Assembly: GCF_902686445.1 (NCBI RefSeq) | Contig: NC_062213.1 | Span: 9,359,241-9,423,240, forward strand | DNA from: Sciurus carolinensis | Taxonomy: Eukaryota; Chordata; Mammalia; Rodentia; Sciuridae | DNA length: 64,000 nucleotides | Reading direction: 5' to 3' | In this document: positions 21,405 through 33,075 of the stretch, one piece after another | Layout of the letters: every line of letters starts with the position of its first letter | How positions within the stretch are numbered: the stretch's first letter is position 1 | Made by a program: the position numbers and the translations under genes | The notes under the pieces: generated by a model | Told to the model about the DNA's origin: nothing | Seen by the model: the letters and a program-made list of their open reading frames with translations, nothing else | The model's database searches: none

Positions 21405-21575
21405 AAGTACTGGCTCTGCCTCTTCCTAGCTGTGTGACCTTGAGCGAGTTGCTTACTCTCTCTGTGCATCCAGTTCCTCATCTTTTATAAGATAGGGATC
21501 TTAATAATGACTAGCTCCCAGGAGATACTAAATGAGTATTAAATGAGTTAATACTTGGGACTGTGTTGCTGATTA
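21405..21575 (+). repeat. MIR (sense, well preserved)
   Basis: CTGGCTCTGCCTCTTCC, TAGCTGTGTGACCTTGAGCG, ATCCAGTTCCTCATC and TTAAATGAGTTAATACTTGG: one of the best MIR copies in the window, covering most of the element. Confidence 0.92.
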
Positions 21576-22636
21576 CATCCTCTGAGTAACCCGCTGTCAT
21601 CCGTCCTCACCACGCTCATTTAGAACCCAACCCTCTTGCTCGGCCTCGTGAGGCAGTTTGCCTGGCTGAGACTCCACGTGGTTCTACCGCACCTGCTCTC
21701 CTCCCCATGCCAACCATGACCCTTGGATTCCTGGCTCAGAAAACTTCCTAGCAGTGAACTTTCTACCCAGGCAGGGCTCTCCAGAGCCACCTGAATTAAG
21801 GCAGGGAAGTCGCTGGGTGTGCAGCCTGCGGGACTCGGGGCAGCCACTCGTGACCACAAGACCTTCGTTGCAGTGGGAAGACAGCCCAGGCCCCACTGGA
21901 ACCCTTGCTGGGCCCTCTGAAGGGTTGACATCTGTACCAGGCTGCCCAGCTGCTCTCTGCCCTGTCTCCCTGGCCTCCCTGCACCCCAAGGGTGAAGCAG
22001 CAGCCCTGCCCACATGACCAGGTCTCTTCTAGGGCCCCTGATGCCCTGGACGACCCCTGCCCGTGAACACCGGCAGTTCCAGATCCCCCAGCCCCTCTCC
22101 TGGCGGCCCTCTGAGCAGGGCTGTGCTGGGCTGTGCACTCTGGCTTCCGTCTGTCCCTGCCTCCTGCCCGCCAGGGGCTGCCACACACTGGACTTCTGGA
22201 CTCATCTGCCTCCTCGACAGGGCCATGGGGTCATTACTGCCCTTAGTGTTTTGACAGCTGGCAGAACCGAGGCTCCCCAGAGCTGGCCACTGCCCCAAGG
22301 CCCCAGATCGGGTGGAGGGGTGGGGGCTGCCACACTCCTCTCCTCCCCGTTCTCTCTGACACGCACGTCGTGAAGCGTTGGGGACCCAATGCAGCTGGTC
22401 TCACTGGCTGCACTGATGGCCCCTGGCCACCGGCCACCTCCCTCCCTTCACCCTTCTCTGTGTTCCTGGGAACCAGATAAGAGGCCCAAAGAACAAAGCA
22501 CGCCGCACACTGAACCGTATTCCAGAGGGTTATAAACAGGACAGCTAGTGGTGGCACTCTGGGTCACCTTCACCAGGGACAGACTGTGTGACGTCAGCCC
22601 TGTCCTTTGGCCCAGGGTTTCCATGGTCAGTAGAGT
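21576..22636. other. No gene seen
   Basis: GC-rich. Overlapping frames up to 188 codons (21,620-22,186 minus) are composition-driven; no exon with both splice sites was noticed. Confidence 0.5.
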
Positions 22637-23009
22637 TCTTTCCTCCCTCACACCTCTCTTCTCACTCCTTCCTCCCTCATTCCTTCCTCCTTCCTCCCTC
22701 CCTTCCTTCCTTCCTCCTTCCTCCCTCCCTTCCTTCCTTCCTTCCTTTCTTCCTGCCTTCCTCCCTCCCTCCCTCCCTCCCTTCCTGCCTTCCTGCCTTC
22801 CTGCCTTCCTTCCTCCTTCCTCCCTCCCTCCCTTCCTCCCTCATTCCTCCCTCATCCCTTCCTCCCTCATTCCTTCCTCCCTTCCTTCCTCCCTCCCTTC
22901 CTCCCTCCCTCCCTTCCTTCCTTCCTTCCTTCCTGCCTTCCTCCCTCCCTCCCTCCCTTCCTTCCTTCCTGCCTTCCTGCCTTCCTGCCTTCCTTCACTC
23001 TTTCCCCTC
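22637..23009. repeat. Polypyrimidine (CCTT/CCCT)n tract
   Basis: About 370 bp of almost pure C/T on the plus strand, made of TTCC, CTTC and CCCT units with a few A and G. A block with CTTCCTGCC steps and a CCTCCCTCCC run appears twice (near 22,730-22,810 and 22,917-22,995), so the tract grew partly by internal duplication. Open frames through it read only S/L/F/P or, on the minus strand, G/R/K/E, and are not genes. Confidence 0.95.
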
Positions 23010-23812
23010 GGCCACAAATTCACATTCCAGAGCACATAATTCTGTCTTCTTCAATGAGGCAGAGCCTCCCTAGAAAACCAATAGCCATACTTTACAGTCC
23101 CTCCCACAGCTGACCAAGGGCAGTCCTGGGCCTGGCTCTCACGTCCCCTGCAGCTGTTCAGCTTACCCTGCAGGGCAGGGGATTGCCTGCTGGGCCACCG
23201 ATTCTTAGCAGTGGGATTTGGGGCAAGTCACCTCTGCACCCAGATAATATCACCCAGGGGGAGTCGACCTCATGGTGAGTGGGGAAAGCCCCAGAGAAAA
23301 GGTGGACCTCAGGCTGGGACTGGGAAGACGGGGGCGCCTTCGGACAGCTACAGTGGGTGGAGAGGGCCTCAGAACAGGGGGCCCCTGTTGGGGAGCCCAC
23401 CAGCTGGCCCCTTCCCACTTTGTGCCTGGAGGGAAGGGGCCAGCAAGATGGTTCCAAACGACACATAATCTTGCTCTGACAAGGTGCAGTCAGGTCTTTT
23501 CCTTCATGCAGAATGAGTTCTAGGACCCCCATGGCTTAGGACAGCCAGGGAGGCAAGGTTAGCCACGGATGGGCCCCAGGGCTGACGGTCCCTCCGGGAT
23601 CCAGGTGAAAGTTGCTGTGAGTCACGTCTGGGACATTTATTTGCTCCAGTGTGAGGCTTGGTGACTTCATCTCTCCAGGGTGTAAGGACAGATTGGCGCT
23701 TGGTGCTGAGAATCTTTCAAAATGGAAAACAACTTGGAGATTCCCAGTCTGGTGACCAAGAGAACCGGGCGGGCGGCTTGGTTGACATCAGGGAGCAGGG
23801 TGGCAGAGGCAT
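23010..23812. other. No gene seen
   Basis: Unique DNA between the polypyrimidine tract and the G-rich run. No repeat or exon signal was recognised. Confidence 0.45.
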
Positions 23813-23854
23813 GGGAAGGAGGGGAGGGGAGGGAGGGAGGGGGGAAGGGGAGGG
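23813..23854 (+). repeat. G-rich run, likely G-quadruplex
   Basis: At least eight G-tracts of three or more, separated by single A or AA spacers (GGGGAGGGGAGGGAGGG is part of it). It satisfies the G3+N1-7 rule several times over. Confidence 0.8.
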
Positions 23855-24359
23855 TGCCGTCCTTCCAGTCCAGAGCTGGGAGGTTGAAATGCGGCAAGAC
23901 AGACCTCTCTAGCCAGACAGACTGCGGCAGGTGGCAAAGCCCAATGCGGCTCCTGGGACGACTGAGCAGGTCTGCAGGAAGTGTCCTGCTCCCTCTTCAG
24001 GCCTCCAGAGCTGAATGACAGTCCCTCCCAGATGGAGACCCAAGTCCGTGGCAGGGCCAGTGCTCGGGGGATCCCAGGTGTCCCAAAGCTTCTCAAACCT
24101 GGACTGGAGCCACGTAGCAGGCGACCCCCTTGCTGGCCCACTCTGAGCTTCAGGCAGGCCGTGGGCGTGGTCCCAGCTGTCTTCTCGTCTTCCATCCTCG
24201 GCCACTTCAGGAAGCCCATTCCTTGGATTCATCTCCGGGCAGAGGCCCTTCGCCTGCCCCTGCCTCCACCTCTCCGTCAAGTGCTCAGGATGAACTGGCT
24301 CAGACGGGTTGTGGTCTGCAGGGCGGGCAGGTAGCTTGAGAGCAGGCCTGTGCGTCCAG

Positions 24360-24480
24360 GCTTCACTGTCCCCGCCACCTGTTGACTTTGGAAGGTCGTT
24401 TTAGACTGTGAAATAAGGGGTTTGTAATGTAACTCACTCTCATGGTTACGAAAGTAAATTTTGGAAGGTGCCTGGCACTG
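24360..24480 (+). repeat. MIR 3' half (sense)
   Basis: AGACTGTGAAATAAGGGG, AACTCACTCTCATGGTTACG and GGTGCCTGGCACTGG match the MIR second half: TGTAAAATGGGG, TACCTCATAGGGTTG, AGTGCCTGGCAC. Confidence 0.65.
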
Positions 24481-24749
24481 GCAGGAGTTCCGCCGTGAGG
24501 GTCCTGGTGCTCAAAGGCTGCGGTCCTCGGCCTCCACCTCCGCGGGACTCAGAAGTGGCCGCACAGTTCTGGGGAAGGCCGTCACCTCCCTGTGCTCCTC
24601 TTCCCGGTCTCTTGCTCCTGGCTCCCCCACCGCCATGCTGCCCAGATCCTTGTGGACCTCACTGTGGGTCCCTTAGGTGAGCCCTCGAAGGCCAACTCGA
24701 ACTGTCGCAGACTTCCATCTCAGAGCCGTGCAGGTCAGGGACTTCCTTC

Positions 24750-24835
24750 GCCCCATCAACAGAGGAGGAGACCAAGGTTCTGTGTGAGTTGGTAACTTGC
24801 CAGTGACCCAGTGACCAGCCACCTGGCGTTGTTAC
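24750..24835 (-). repeat. MIR core (antisense)
   Basis: CAACAGAGGAGGAGACCAAGG, GAGTTGGTAACTTGCCAGTGACCC corresponds to ACAGATGAGGAAACTGAGG, GTTAAGTAACTTGCCC. Confidence 0.65.
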
Positions 24836-25009
24836 GTCTGTCCCCTGTGAGTGGCAGGCAAAGCGAAGCACTCTCCGCCTTCCCGTGACCACCATCACCA
24901 CCATTTCTGCTCTTCAGAGAAGGAAGCAGCTTTGAGCAGGACAAGCTGGTGCAGAGGTAATGGGTCTAGGGTCTGGATGACGGGCGGCGTCCTAGGTGGG
25001 AGGTGAGAG

Positions 25010-25110
25010 GGGACAGGCCGTTCAGTTTCGCTTTCTACATCTGTGAAACGGGACCAAGACTTGCGTCCTCAGGGGGCTACTGTGAAGAGGGAATCGAGTC
25101 AAGAGTGAGA
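25010..25110 (+). repeat. MIR core (sense)
   Basis: CAGTTTCGCTTTCTACATCTG, TGAAACGGGACC and CTACTGTGAAGAGGGAAT follow the MIR core. Confidence 0.65.
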
Positions 25111-25724
25111 CTCAGAATGGCGTCAGCTGCCCTGTCCATCAACCCAGGGTGGCTGGGCGCAGTTGGATTCCTCCCAGCAAAGCAGCCAGGCCTCAGCATT
25201 TGACTTTCAGATCCAGAAATCTACTTCATTGTGGGGAAGCCTTTCAGGGAGGAAGACTTCAGGCTAGAGAGCAGCTTTCCCAGCCGGCCAAGCACATGCT
25301 TCCTGCTTGAAGTTCTGTCTTTCTGGTTCCGAAGAGCTGCTGGCCTTTGCAGCCTCCAGGGAGGGAGGGCAGCCACATCCACGGGAGTGGTCCTCTCTCT
25401 GCTCAGCTTCCTGGTGCCCTCGGCATCAGCCTGTCCCCTGGTCCCACTCCCAGCACAGAGCCTGGCCAGCAGCCCTACACTGGGCACGCACAGGCTTCCC
25501 TCAGTGGCCCCGCCCCTTGCCCAGCGTCTGCTGCCCTGCTACTCCTGCTCCTCATCAGCGTCCCCTCTGCAAACTGCTCTGGCTCGGCAGTCTCTGCATT
25601 GATCTCATTCTCCAGCAGCATCATGTTCTGGACTGGACGGGGCTTCTGATTGGGAAACCACTGCTTGTGCGTGTATGGTATTCCACAGGGACAGTGGTGT
25701 GGCTCCTTGCGTCCCCCTCCCACA

Positions 25725-25800
25725 TGGTGGGCTCCTCCAAGGTCGAGCCCAACAGTGTACTGTTTTCCCCATCAGGACAGAGCACACAGCTTGGCACAGC
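25725..25800 (+). repeat. L2 3'-end fragment (sense)
   Basis: GTGGGCTCCTCCAAGG, ACTGTTTTCCCCATCAGGAC and CACAGCTTGGCACAGCC correspond to the L2 string GTGAGCTCC, GTATCCCCAGC, AGTGCCTGGCAC. Confidence 0.5.
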
Positions 25801-25889
25801 CTGGGCCAAGGTCCCCCCAAAAATGCCATGTGCAAAAAGCTATGTGAGTTCTGGGTTTTCTGGTTGAGTTTAGTTAGCAATTGGTTTAT

Positions 25890-26070
25890 ATTTCAGGCTC
25901 CAGCATGTGCTAGTCATAGGACCTTGAGCAAATGACTTCATCTCAAGTCTCCAAATACTCAGCTTCAAAATGATGAAAATCATAGTATCCACATCCCAGG
26001 GCCATTGCAAGAGGATTAACTGGGTTTCTGAGTACAGTACAAAATCTGAGCTCATAAGCACTTAAAAATG
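25890..26070 (+). repeat. MIR (sense)
   Basis: GCTAGTCATAGGACCTTGAGC, AAATGACTTCATCTCAAG, AAAATGATGAAAATCATAG and GGCCATTGCAAGAGGATTAAC: nearly complete MIR. Confidence 0.8.
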
Positions 26071-26129
26071 TTATCTTCCATTTCTACCACCAGTTTGACT
26101 TGATTATTATGAAAGCGATTTCATGTTCT

Positions 26130-26270
26130 TTTTTATTCATTTATTTTTCAACCCAACCCTGCAAAATAGTTGGAACAGGTAGACTTTGCGTCTTACCAAT
26201 GAGTAAGCCTCAGAGGAAAACTGTTTTTGTAAAATCACACAGCTTAACTGGACCGAAAAGCAGGCCACCC
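26130..26270 (-). repeat. MIR (antisense)
   Basis: ACCCTGCAAAATAGTTGGAAC, AATGAGTAAGCCTCAGAGG and AAATCACACAGCTTAACTGG. It lies about 60 bp from the sense copy above. Confidence 0.72.
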
Positions 26271-27337
26271 TGTTTTGGAATATGATGTGCCCACAGTTCT
26301 CTGCAAAAGATTCCTGTAATTCACAATGCTGCAATAGTACTCAGCCAGATTCCGTGTTAACAATTACTCAGACGATCGTTTTCTGCTTGGAGGGGAAAGC
26401 TCTGAGTTATTAAGCAGACTGGCCCTGCTCCTCCTGGAATCATGTCCAGTTTTATTCCCAGTCTCCTGTCCAACCCAGAGATGAAGCAAAATTGAAGAAC
26501 AAAATCTCTTATGAGATTTATTGCATTATATTGTGCAGTAGGAAGGAACATCAGATGGCATGGGGGGCTGTGAGTGGCGGATGCACTAATAGGGTCAAAG
26601 AAGGAAGATTTATGGGTCCAGAGTAGGAGAAATGAGAACATAACTGTGATTTGTTTGACTGGAATTTGTCCTAATCCGTGCTCTGACTGTAGTCTGGAGA
26701 CATTTCTCTGCAGTGCCTGCTGAGGTCCTGAGTTGGTAGCTGTCGTGGTTGGTGGGATGGAGAGAAGCGACGGGGATTGGTGGGCTCAGACGGGAGGGGG
26801 TGAGTCACGTGGCAGTGGAAGAACTTGAGCTGGAGTCTAAGCCCTTAGTCAGTCCACTGCTCTGCTCTGAGGCTGGGTGACCCAGGGCCTGTCTCTATGG
26901 AGGAACCGTCTTGTGGGACTTGGTTTCTTCCTCTGTGGTCTCAGTGGGTCACAGATTTTCTTGAGCCTCTGGAAAACGGAGGCTCCTTCCTTGCTCCTGT
27001 GTCTCAGCACCCTCCAGAGGCATTTCAGCAGTGAGAGTTTAGGTGCTAACTCTAATTGGAACCTCTGGGATGGGTCGGGACGTGCCACCTGTGTAGACAG
27101 AGGCATGGCAGCAGGGCTCGGGCCAGAGCGGAGCTGCATGATGGCGTGTTGGAAGGGTTTCAGGGCTCCTGTCAGGAAATAAGAGGAAAGGAGCTAGAGC
27201 AGCTGATAGGCTGCCCCTGGAACCGGCAGCACGAAGCCACGGAGATGATGGCCTTCCATGTACCTAGCCCGGGTGCTGTTACAGAAGCCGAGGAACCCAG
27301 GCTGGGCGGGCGAGGTGGGCCGCCTGGCTGTGCAGTC
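26271..27337. other. No gene seen
   Basis: Unique DNA; a weak MIR-like string occurs near 26,870-26,950. Frames at 26,849-27,182 on both strands have no motif. Confidence 0.45.
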
Positions 27338-27460
27338 CTAGTTTGTTTGTTTTTAATTCAGAGGCAGGATCTCGTGTTCCCCAGGCTGGCCTCAAAATCT
27401 CCGTTCTCCTGCCAGAAATTCCCGAGTAACTGAAACTACAGGTGTGCACCCAGGCCTGAC
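27338..27460 (-). mobile_element. B1 SINE monomer (antisense)
   Basis: TTTGTTTGTTTTTAATTCAG (tail), then GAGGCAGGATCTCGTGTTCC, CCAGGCTGGCCTCAAAATC, GAGTAACTGAAACTACAGG and TGTGCACCCAGGCCTG. This is the complement of a 7SL-derived B1, with no ID half. Confidence 0.82.
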
Positions 27461-28369
27461 TCCTCATCTAGGTTTTCAAACCCCCTAGCTGCTCACCACT
27501 TGGGGTTTGGACTCCTTGGCAATTGCCAACCTATTTAAAAATAACAAAACAAAACAAAACAAAAAACTCAAGACAAATGCATGCATTGGTTTAGGATCAC
27601 GCCTAACTCCAAGGAGAGTTCTAGACCTCATCTGAAGATCACAGGTGCCAGACGGGGGAGTGAGACTGAGGCTCAGTGGGAGCAGGGCTGCATTAATTCT
27701 CAGCTTTCCCCTGCGTCCTGCAGAACAGGCTCGGTGTATGTCCCCACATAGGCGAGTACACACGCAGGTCTTTATAGCATGACGATCATCAAGTGTTTAG
27801 AAAGATGTGACATACATGGGGCCCAAACTCAGGTGCAGGCTTCTGCTAAATGATAAACCGGCCGTGCCCGAGGGAGCCTCGAGACCCCCGTCCTGTGGAC
27901 CATTCATCCTCCCTGCGTTCAGCAGCCATCATCCAGCGCCCCCGACACCAAAGCAACAGCAACAGTCTGGGGGCAGGGCTGGTGAGCTGCAGCGCCTGCC
28001 CGAGAGGCTGGGTCTAGTGAGGGCAGCTGACAGCAGGATCCGGGTGGTGGCCCTGCTCACCTGACCATGCTGAGTGAGAGAAGGAATGGATGAGCACGCG
28101 AACGCAGACAAGCTCCCGAGGCCGGGGCGCCTCGGCAGGGCCCCACCCCAGTTGAGAGTTTGGAGAGGGCCGTGTCCAGGGAGAGCTCTCCGGGACCATC
28201 GCTGAATTGTTCTCCTTCTCTTCACAAGAGGTGGCAATGGGCTTTCACCCACATGCCGGGCAGCGTGCCCGGGCAGGGATGGCACAGTGGTGTGTGGGTC
28301 AGACGCCCTGTGCCTGGTGGAGTTCAGGGACTGGGGACAAGTAGGTGTTCTCTGCAGGAGCACGACGGG
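27461..28369. other. No gene seen; A/C-rich microrepeat
   Basis: An (AAAAC)n run lies near 27,540-27,565. Otherwise unique, GC-rich DNA. The 229-codon minus frame (27,929-28,618) is composition-driven. Confidence 0.5.
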
Positions 28370-28470
28370 GGAGTGGTGAGGTGCTGGGGCCCGCCCCGTC
28401 TGGGAGTCCACCGAGGCGCCTCGGGAGGTGCCATTTATACTGAAACTTGAAGAAACTTGAGAAGAAAGTA
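28370..28470 (-). repeat. L2 fragment (antisense)
   Basis: CCTCGGGAGGTGCCATTTATACTG then AACTTGAAGAAACTTGAG resembles the antisense L2 module GAGGTGACATTTGAGCTG / AGACCTGAAGG. Confidence 0.45.
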
Positions 28471-30371
28471 CAGAGGGAAGGGGACCCAGTGAGCTGGCAG
28501 TGGGACGAGGAGGGTCTGGGGACCTTGGCGAGATCCCTCCGGCCACTGCTAAGAGAGGGTCTGACCTGGAGGAGGTGGAAGAGGAGGCCACCTGTGACTC
28601 CCTCCCTGAAATTCTCACTTCCGACTGCGAGGGCCTGAGGAACGTTTAGCTGCTGTAGCTTCCATTCCGGCCTCTGCGCCCGCCCTGCTCTCTCCCTCTG
28701 GCCACCTCTGTGTGTCTTCCATGTTAACATCCTGCCCCCACCAAGGATCCCTGAGCAGAATCTGTTTATAGTCAACACCACACATGGTCCAGAGCCAGAC
28801 GATGGCTTTAGACTAATGTGGCCTCAGTCAGTCACTAACCCTGTTGGTCCCACGTCGGAAATAGCTCTATAGTCTCCTGTCCCTGCTCTCGCCAGTCCCT
28901 AGCACAGACCCTCCTTCCTAACACGCCGTGTGGCCTTTGCCCTCAACATGAGCGTACTTGGTGGTCACGTGAGCTGGCTTGCTGTGAGGACCAGCACCCA
29001 GGCCTCAGTGTCTTACCACAGCGAGCAGTTGTGACTGCCTGGTTCCGTGGGCCAATGGGCATTTCTTCTGGTCTGTGTGCCTTGGCTGGGCTCCATTGCC
29101 TCTTATGGCCTCAGGCACAGATGTGGGGGCTCAGCCAACTGGTGGCCTCTCTCCATGCTGTTCCTCATGCTCCAGGGCGCTAACTCAGGCCTGTTAATGT
29201 GGTGGCACAATGATTTTCAGCAAGAAGAGGGAACTCGATGCATAAACACTTGTAAAGCCTTTATTTATGTCACATTTTCTGCTGTGCCACTGGCCACAGC
29301 TAGCTCAGATTCATGGGGTGGAGAAATGGACTGGAGTTGTGGCTCAGGACAGGAGGGGAGGCAGAGGCACACTGTTGGCATCTTTGGATGCAGACAGAAT
29401 GGCGTTGGTCTCTGTTTTTTGCTGTCCCTGCCTTTGTGATACTGGACAAGTTTACTCTCCCAAGTTCTCCAAGTCTCAGCTGCCTGTGTAATATGGGCAT
29501 GATTGGGTGATCGCTCGGTGACATCCGGAGAGGAGCAGATGAGGAAATGCGTGGTGTGCTCGGCTCTGAGCAGGGCCCAGCAGGAGCACAGCTCTGCCTC
29601 GGAGTGCTCTGCCGCGGACACTCCATAAAGAGGGCTGTCCTTGGGAGAGGTGATGTTCCGCCAGGGACGGTGCGGCCTGCTGAGGTTCTAAGCAGCCTCA
29701 GCTGTTCCTCCAAGGACAATCCTCGTGAAGATGACGAGGGAACACCTGGGTGAGGAACATGCTTTCGTGATGTTCTGAAACCCAGGGGAGGTCTGGCATG
29801 GCTCTCTGCTGAGTCCTGGAGAGAGCTTTAAAATGCGGCCCTGGGGTCACGTCGGGCCTGGTCCGTTTTCATAAATAGAGCCGTGGAGCTCCAGCCATGC
29901 TGCCCAGACCAAAAGCAGTGCCCTGTCACCCCTGAGCATCAGGAGCAATCCTCACTTTGCCATTTGGAGGCACTGAGGTTTGGGACCATTTGTTAGCAGG
30001 AAAAACTAGCTGACACAACCATGTGTCCAGACCTCGGGTCTGCACTCAGGGCAGCAGGGCTGAGCCGGGTGGGAGACGCCTTGGCTGCCACACCTGACAT
30101 GGGAGCTCTCTGGGCCTCACCAGGGGAAGGGTGCCAACCCTGTCTAGAGCTGAGCTGTCTCGTGGAGCCTCAATTTTAATTAATTAAAGTAAATGCAATG
30201 AAAACCCCGTTCTCTGTCATGTATTTCAAGTGCTCAACAGCACGTGGGTCTGGTGGTCACATGAGGCAGAGAGGAGCAGGGACATTTCCATTCTCGAAGG
30301 ATTTGGCTTGAGAAGACAGCCATCACCCTGGGACCTGTCTGTCACTTTGTTATGCCCACCCCTAACTTAAC
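28471..30371. other. No gene seen
   Basis: Long unique stretch. The frame at 29,047-29,439 (MGQWAFLLVCVPWLGS start) looks briefly like a signal peptide, but no domain follows and no splice or family support was found. A T/A palindrome-like TTTTAATTAATTAAAG occurs at 30,174. Confidence 0.45.
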
Positions 30372-30425
30372 TCGGGCATGGTGGCACCCGTGGTGGGTCG
30401 AGGAAGGTTGGTGAGAAGTCCGTCT
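30372..30425 (+). mobile_element. B1 fragment (sense)
   Basis: TCGGGCATGGTGGCACCCGTGG then TCGAGGAAGGTTGG is the 5' part of a B1 monomer, truncated. Confidence 0.55.
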
Positions 30426-30464
30426 GGGGCTGTTTTCTGTGTGATTATTGGTGGGAATTCTTCT

Positions 30465-30555
30465 TCCTTTCTCTCCCTCTCTCTCTCTCGTTGTGGTTCT
30501 GGGGTTTGAACACAGGGCCTCCCGTGCCAGGCTAGGGCTCCCCCACTCTCGCTTC
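30465..30555 (-). mobile_element. ID-type SINE fragment (antisense)
   Basis: A CT-rich lead, then GTTCTGGGGTTTGAACACAGG and GCCTCCCGTGCCAGGCTAGGGC is the complement of the ID/tRNA B-box region (GGTTCAAACCCCAG) and what precedes it. Confidence 0.65.
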
Positions 30556-32244
30556 AGTAACGAGATGGAATTACTTTTCAAATCCCTTTGGGGAGCCAGT
30601 GGTCTCCGTACGTGACTTCATGTAGAAGCAGGCCTCTGGGCCTTGGGGCTTACGTTTTCCATGTAGGAATAGAGGAGGGCCTGGAGCTCCAGCCTGCTGA
30701 GGTCCCAGGCCGGCCAGACGCCAGAGAAGCCTTCCTGAAAAGGAATACACAGCGGCCACAATGTTCATCACGTGAAGATACGAGCGGGAGAGATAAGACA
30801 CGAGGAGAGGAAGGAAACAAGCTGAGGATAAGGGGCCGCGAAGCCAGGAAGCCGGAGGAAGAATGAGTCCAGAGAAAATGGACTCTGCATCACGCTCCTG
30901 AACTTGCTACGAGGAAGCACGTTGAACAGAGTGGCAGTGGTGGGAGATGACCACACCCCTGAGGGGCTACACATGACCGGGTTTACACAAGAGACAGGTG
31001 GGACAGTCCTGGACCTGGCCAGTGTCCCAGCATCCTGGATGGGACAGGAGGTTCCACCTGGTGCATAACCAGAATCAGTGGGGAGTCAGAAGAGTTGGTT
31101 GGGGACCCAAGAGGGACCAGAGGGATCTCCAGATGACCACCAGGTCTGGATAAAGTCCCCAGGCTGGGTGTAGATACTGGCTTCTTCATCCTCAGGTTGC
31201 CCGGGGAATAGCAAGAAGCAGGCAGAGGCTCAGTTGGTGAGAAAGATTCCATCACTTTGTGTCCTGTACGCCTAGATCTGAAAACCGTCTTCATTTTCTG
31301 AAGACTCAGCATTTGATCAAGAACACTTGGTTCCTCTCAGTAGAGAAGCGCCAGTCCCTGGGCGAGTCCGCACTCCTGGGGTGGCATTGCCTCCAGGCCC
31401 TCTGAGCAGACAGTCGGGCATGTGTGTGAGGGGCAAAGGCACATGGCTGAAGCCTACACTCTACATGCTCATAGGCGTCATGTGCACATACGTATATCCG
31501 TGTTCGTCATCTCCATCATTTGTAAATTGACCTATCTATATGTTAAGCCACTTGTTCACACTGAGAACTTTCTAGAAATTCATGTCTCTCTTGGTGCTGA
31601 ACTATCCCCCTATTCCCAAGTCAGCACCAGCCCAGCAACCACACTTACTAAACTGTCTCAGACCCGCGTGTGTTGTTACTGCCGACAGGTGAGGAAACTG
31701 AGACCTTGGAAAGCTAACTAAGTTGTGCTAAGTTGCACAACTAGTCACAATGGCAGCTCATAGTGAGCACCTGTTGGCTTCTGATCTACAGGCCCAGGAA
31801 TGCGCCTTGGTTTTAGGGTAAAGCAGAACAGAAGGTGGGGTAGGGTTTGTCCACAAAACCGGAACTCTCCAGCCCTCACAGCGGCAAGGACATCTGAAAC
31901 ATGTTCACGGGACACAGTGTCCTTCACTCCCCGGAACCCTGTGTGTGGTCTGCATCACTCAAGTTCAGTCCTCCAAGGGGGTGTGTGCAGACACATCTGG
32001 CATTGAATGCACACATGTGGGTTTGCACACCTGATGAGCGTTTCCGGGGAGAAGGCAGGTGGCTGGTTCAGAGTGAGGGTGTAGCCCCAGAACTGGCCTC
32101 ACTACCCAGCGAGCATTTCCTCTCGTGCCCTGGGGTTTTCCTGGCAGAGCCACGTTAGCTCAGAGGCCTTGACTTCAACATATGTGCATCCTGGGACCAG
32201 CAGAAGCAGGCAGCGTGTGCAGGCCAGCTGCAGGCTCCTTCGCA
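30556..32244. other. No gene seen; weak MIR
   Basis: An antisense MIR core is readable at about 31,660-31,760 (GACAGGTGAGGAAACTGAGACC ... TTGCACAACTAGTCAC). The rest is unique with chance frames. Confidence 0.55.
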
Positions 32245-32360
32245 CGCCACCAGCAAGTGTTTCTGAGCCCCTGAATGTGCTAGGTGCTGCTCAAGGTGGA
32301 CCAAGTCGTGGGGAGCTCACCTCCCCGCCAGGCGTGGGGATGGGAGGAGGAAACAGACAT
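32245..32360 (-). repeat. L2 fragment (antisense)
   Basis: AAGTGTTTCTGAGCCCCTGAATGTGC, TAGGTGCTGCTCAAGGTGG and GTGGGGAGCTCACC match the antisense L2 end: TATTTATTGAGCGCC, TAGGTGCTGGGG, ATGGAGCTTAC. Confidence 0.65.
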
Positions 32361-32552
32361 CTGAGTGACTGGGCGGGGACAGGCAGAGGACACAGGTGGA
32401 CTGTCTGCGGAACCAGCTCCCACTGCTGGTGAGAGACAAGTTGCTCCGAGGACAACCAGGCGTGTTCTCCCCTCTGGGTGGGCTGTGGCCAGGCCCGTTT
32501 TCTCCTAGACACAGTCACTGGCATGGCCGCTCAGAACTTAGGCATTTCCTCT

Positions 32553-32593
32553 TTAAAATAAAAAAAAGAAGAAGAAAAAGAAAGAAAGAAAGG
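32553..32593. repeat. A/G-rich simple repeat
   Basis: AAAATAAAAAAAAGAAGAAG followed by GAAA units; low complexity. Confidence 0.85.
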
Positions 32594-32909
32594 CAGTGTT
32601 ATCGACAGGCGCAGAGGCAGGCAGCAGCCAGGCACTGAGGAGATAAGAGGGCATCCTGGCAGGCCTCGGATGTTGGCCTGAGTGGCGGGAAAGAGCTGGT
32701 GGAATTTCCCTTTTTGATAACATTTAAGAGGAGAGAAGTAGTGGCAGCAACAGACGGGGACGGGGGAGCCCCCCGAGGGTCCAGGGCTGGGTGGGGAGGG
32801 CTCATGTAAGATGAGGCAGGACCCAGCACCGCCCAGGATCAGAGGGGAGCTTGCCCTGGGGCTGCCTCCTCACTCATCAACTCCCTCTCACCGTTCAGCA
32901 GAGGGTCAG

Positions 32910-33075
32910 TGAGCCCCTCATGGTCACTGCCGAGCCCTGGAGGACAAGAGCCATGTCCTCAAGATGCTAATGATTTGAAGGGAGAAACGGGCCAGTTAAT
33001 CAGTGAGTGTGCAGGTGACGTTCTGCTTGTGGAGCCCGGAGCTTACGCAGTCTGGGAGGCCTCTTGGAGGAAAAG
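32910..33075 (-). repeat. L2-like fragment (antisense)
   Basis: CCATGTCCTCAAGATGCTAATG ... GGGAGAAACGGG and GGGAGGCCTCTTGGAGGAAAAG correspond to TGCCCTCAAGGAGCTTAC and GAGGCCTTCTTGAGGAGG. Diverged. Confidence 0.45.

Noticed and set aside
22548..23073. Ser/Leu/Phe/Pro-rich frames of about 160 codons
   Set aside because: They are read through a polypyrimidine tract and exist in several phases.
29047..29439. Frame starting MGQWAFLLVCVPWLGS, resembling a signal peptide
   Set aside because: Hydrophobic start only; the remainder has no domain and there is no promoter or splice context.
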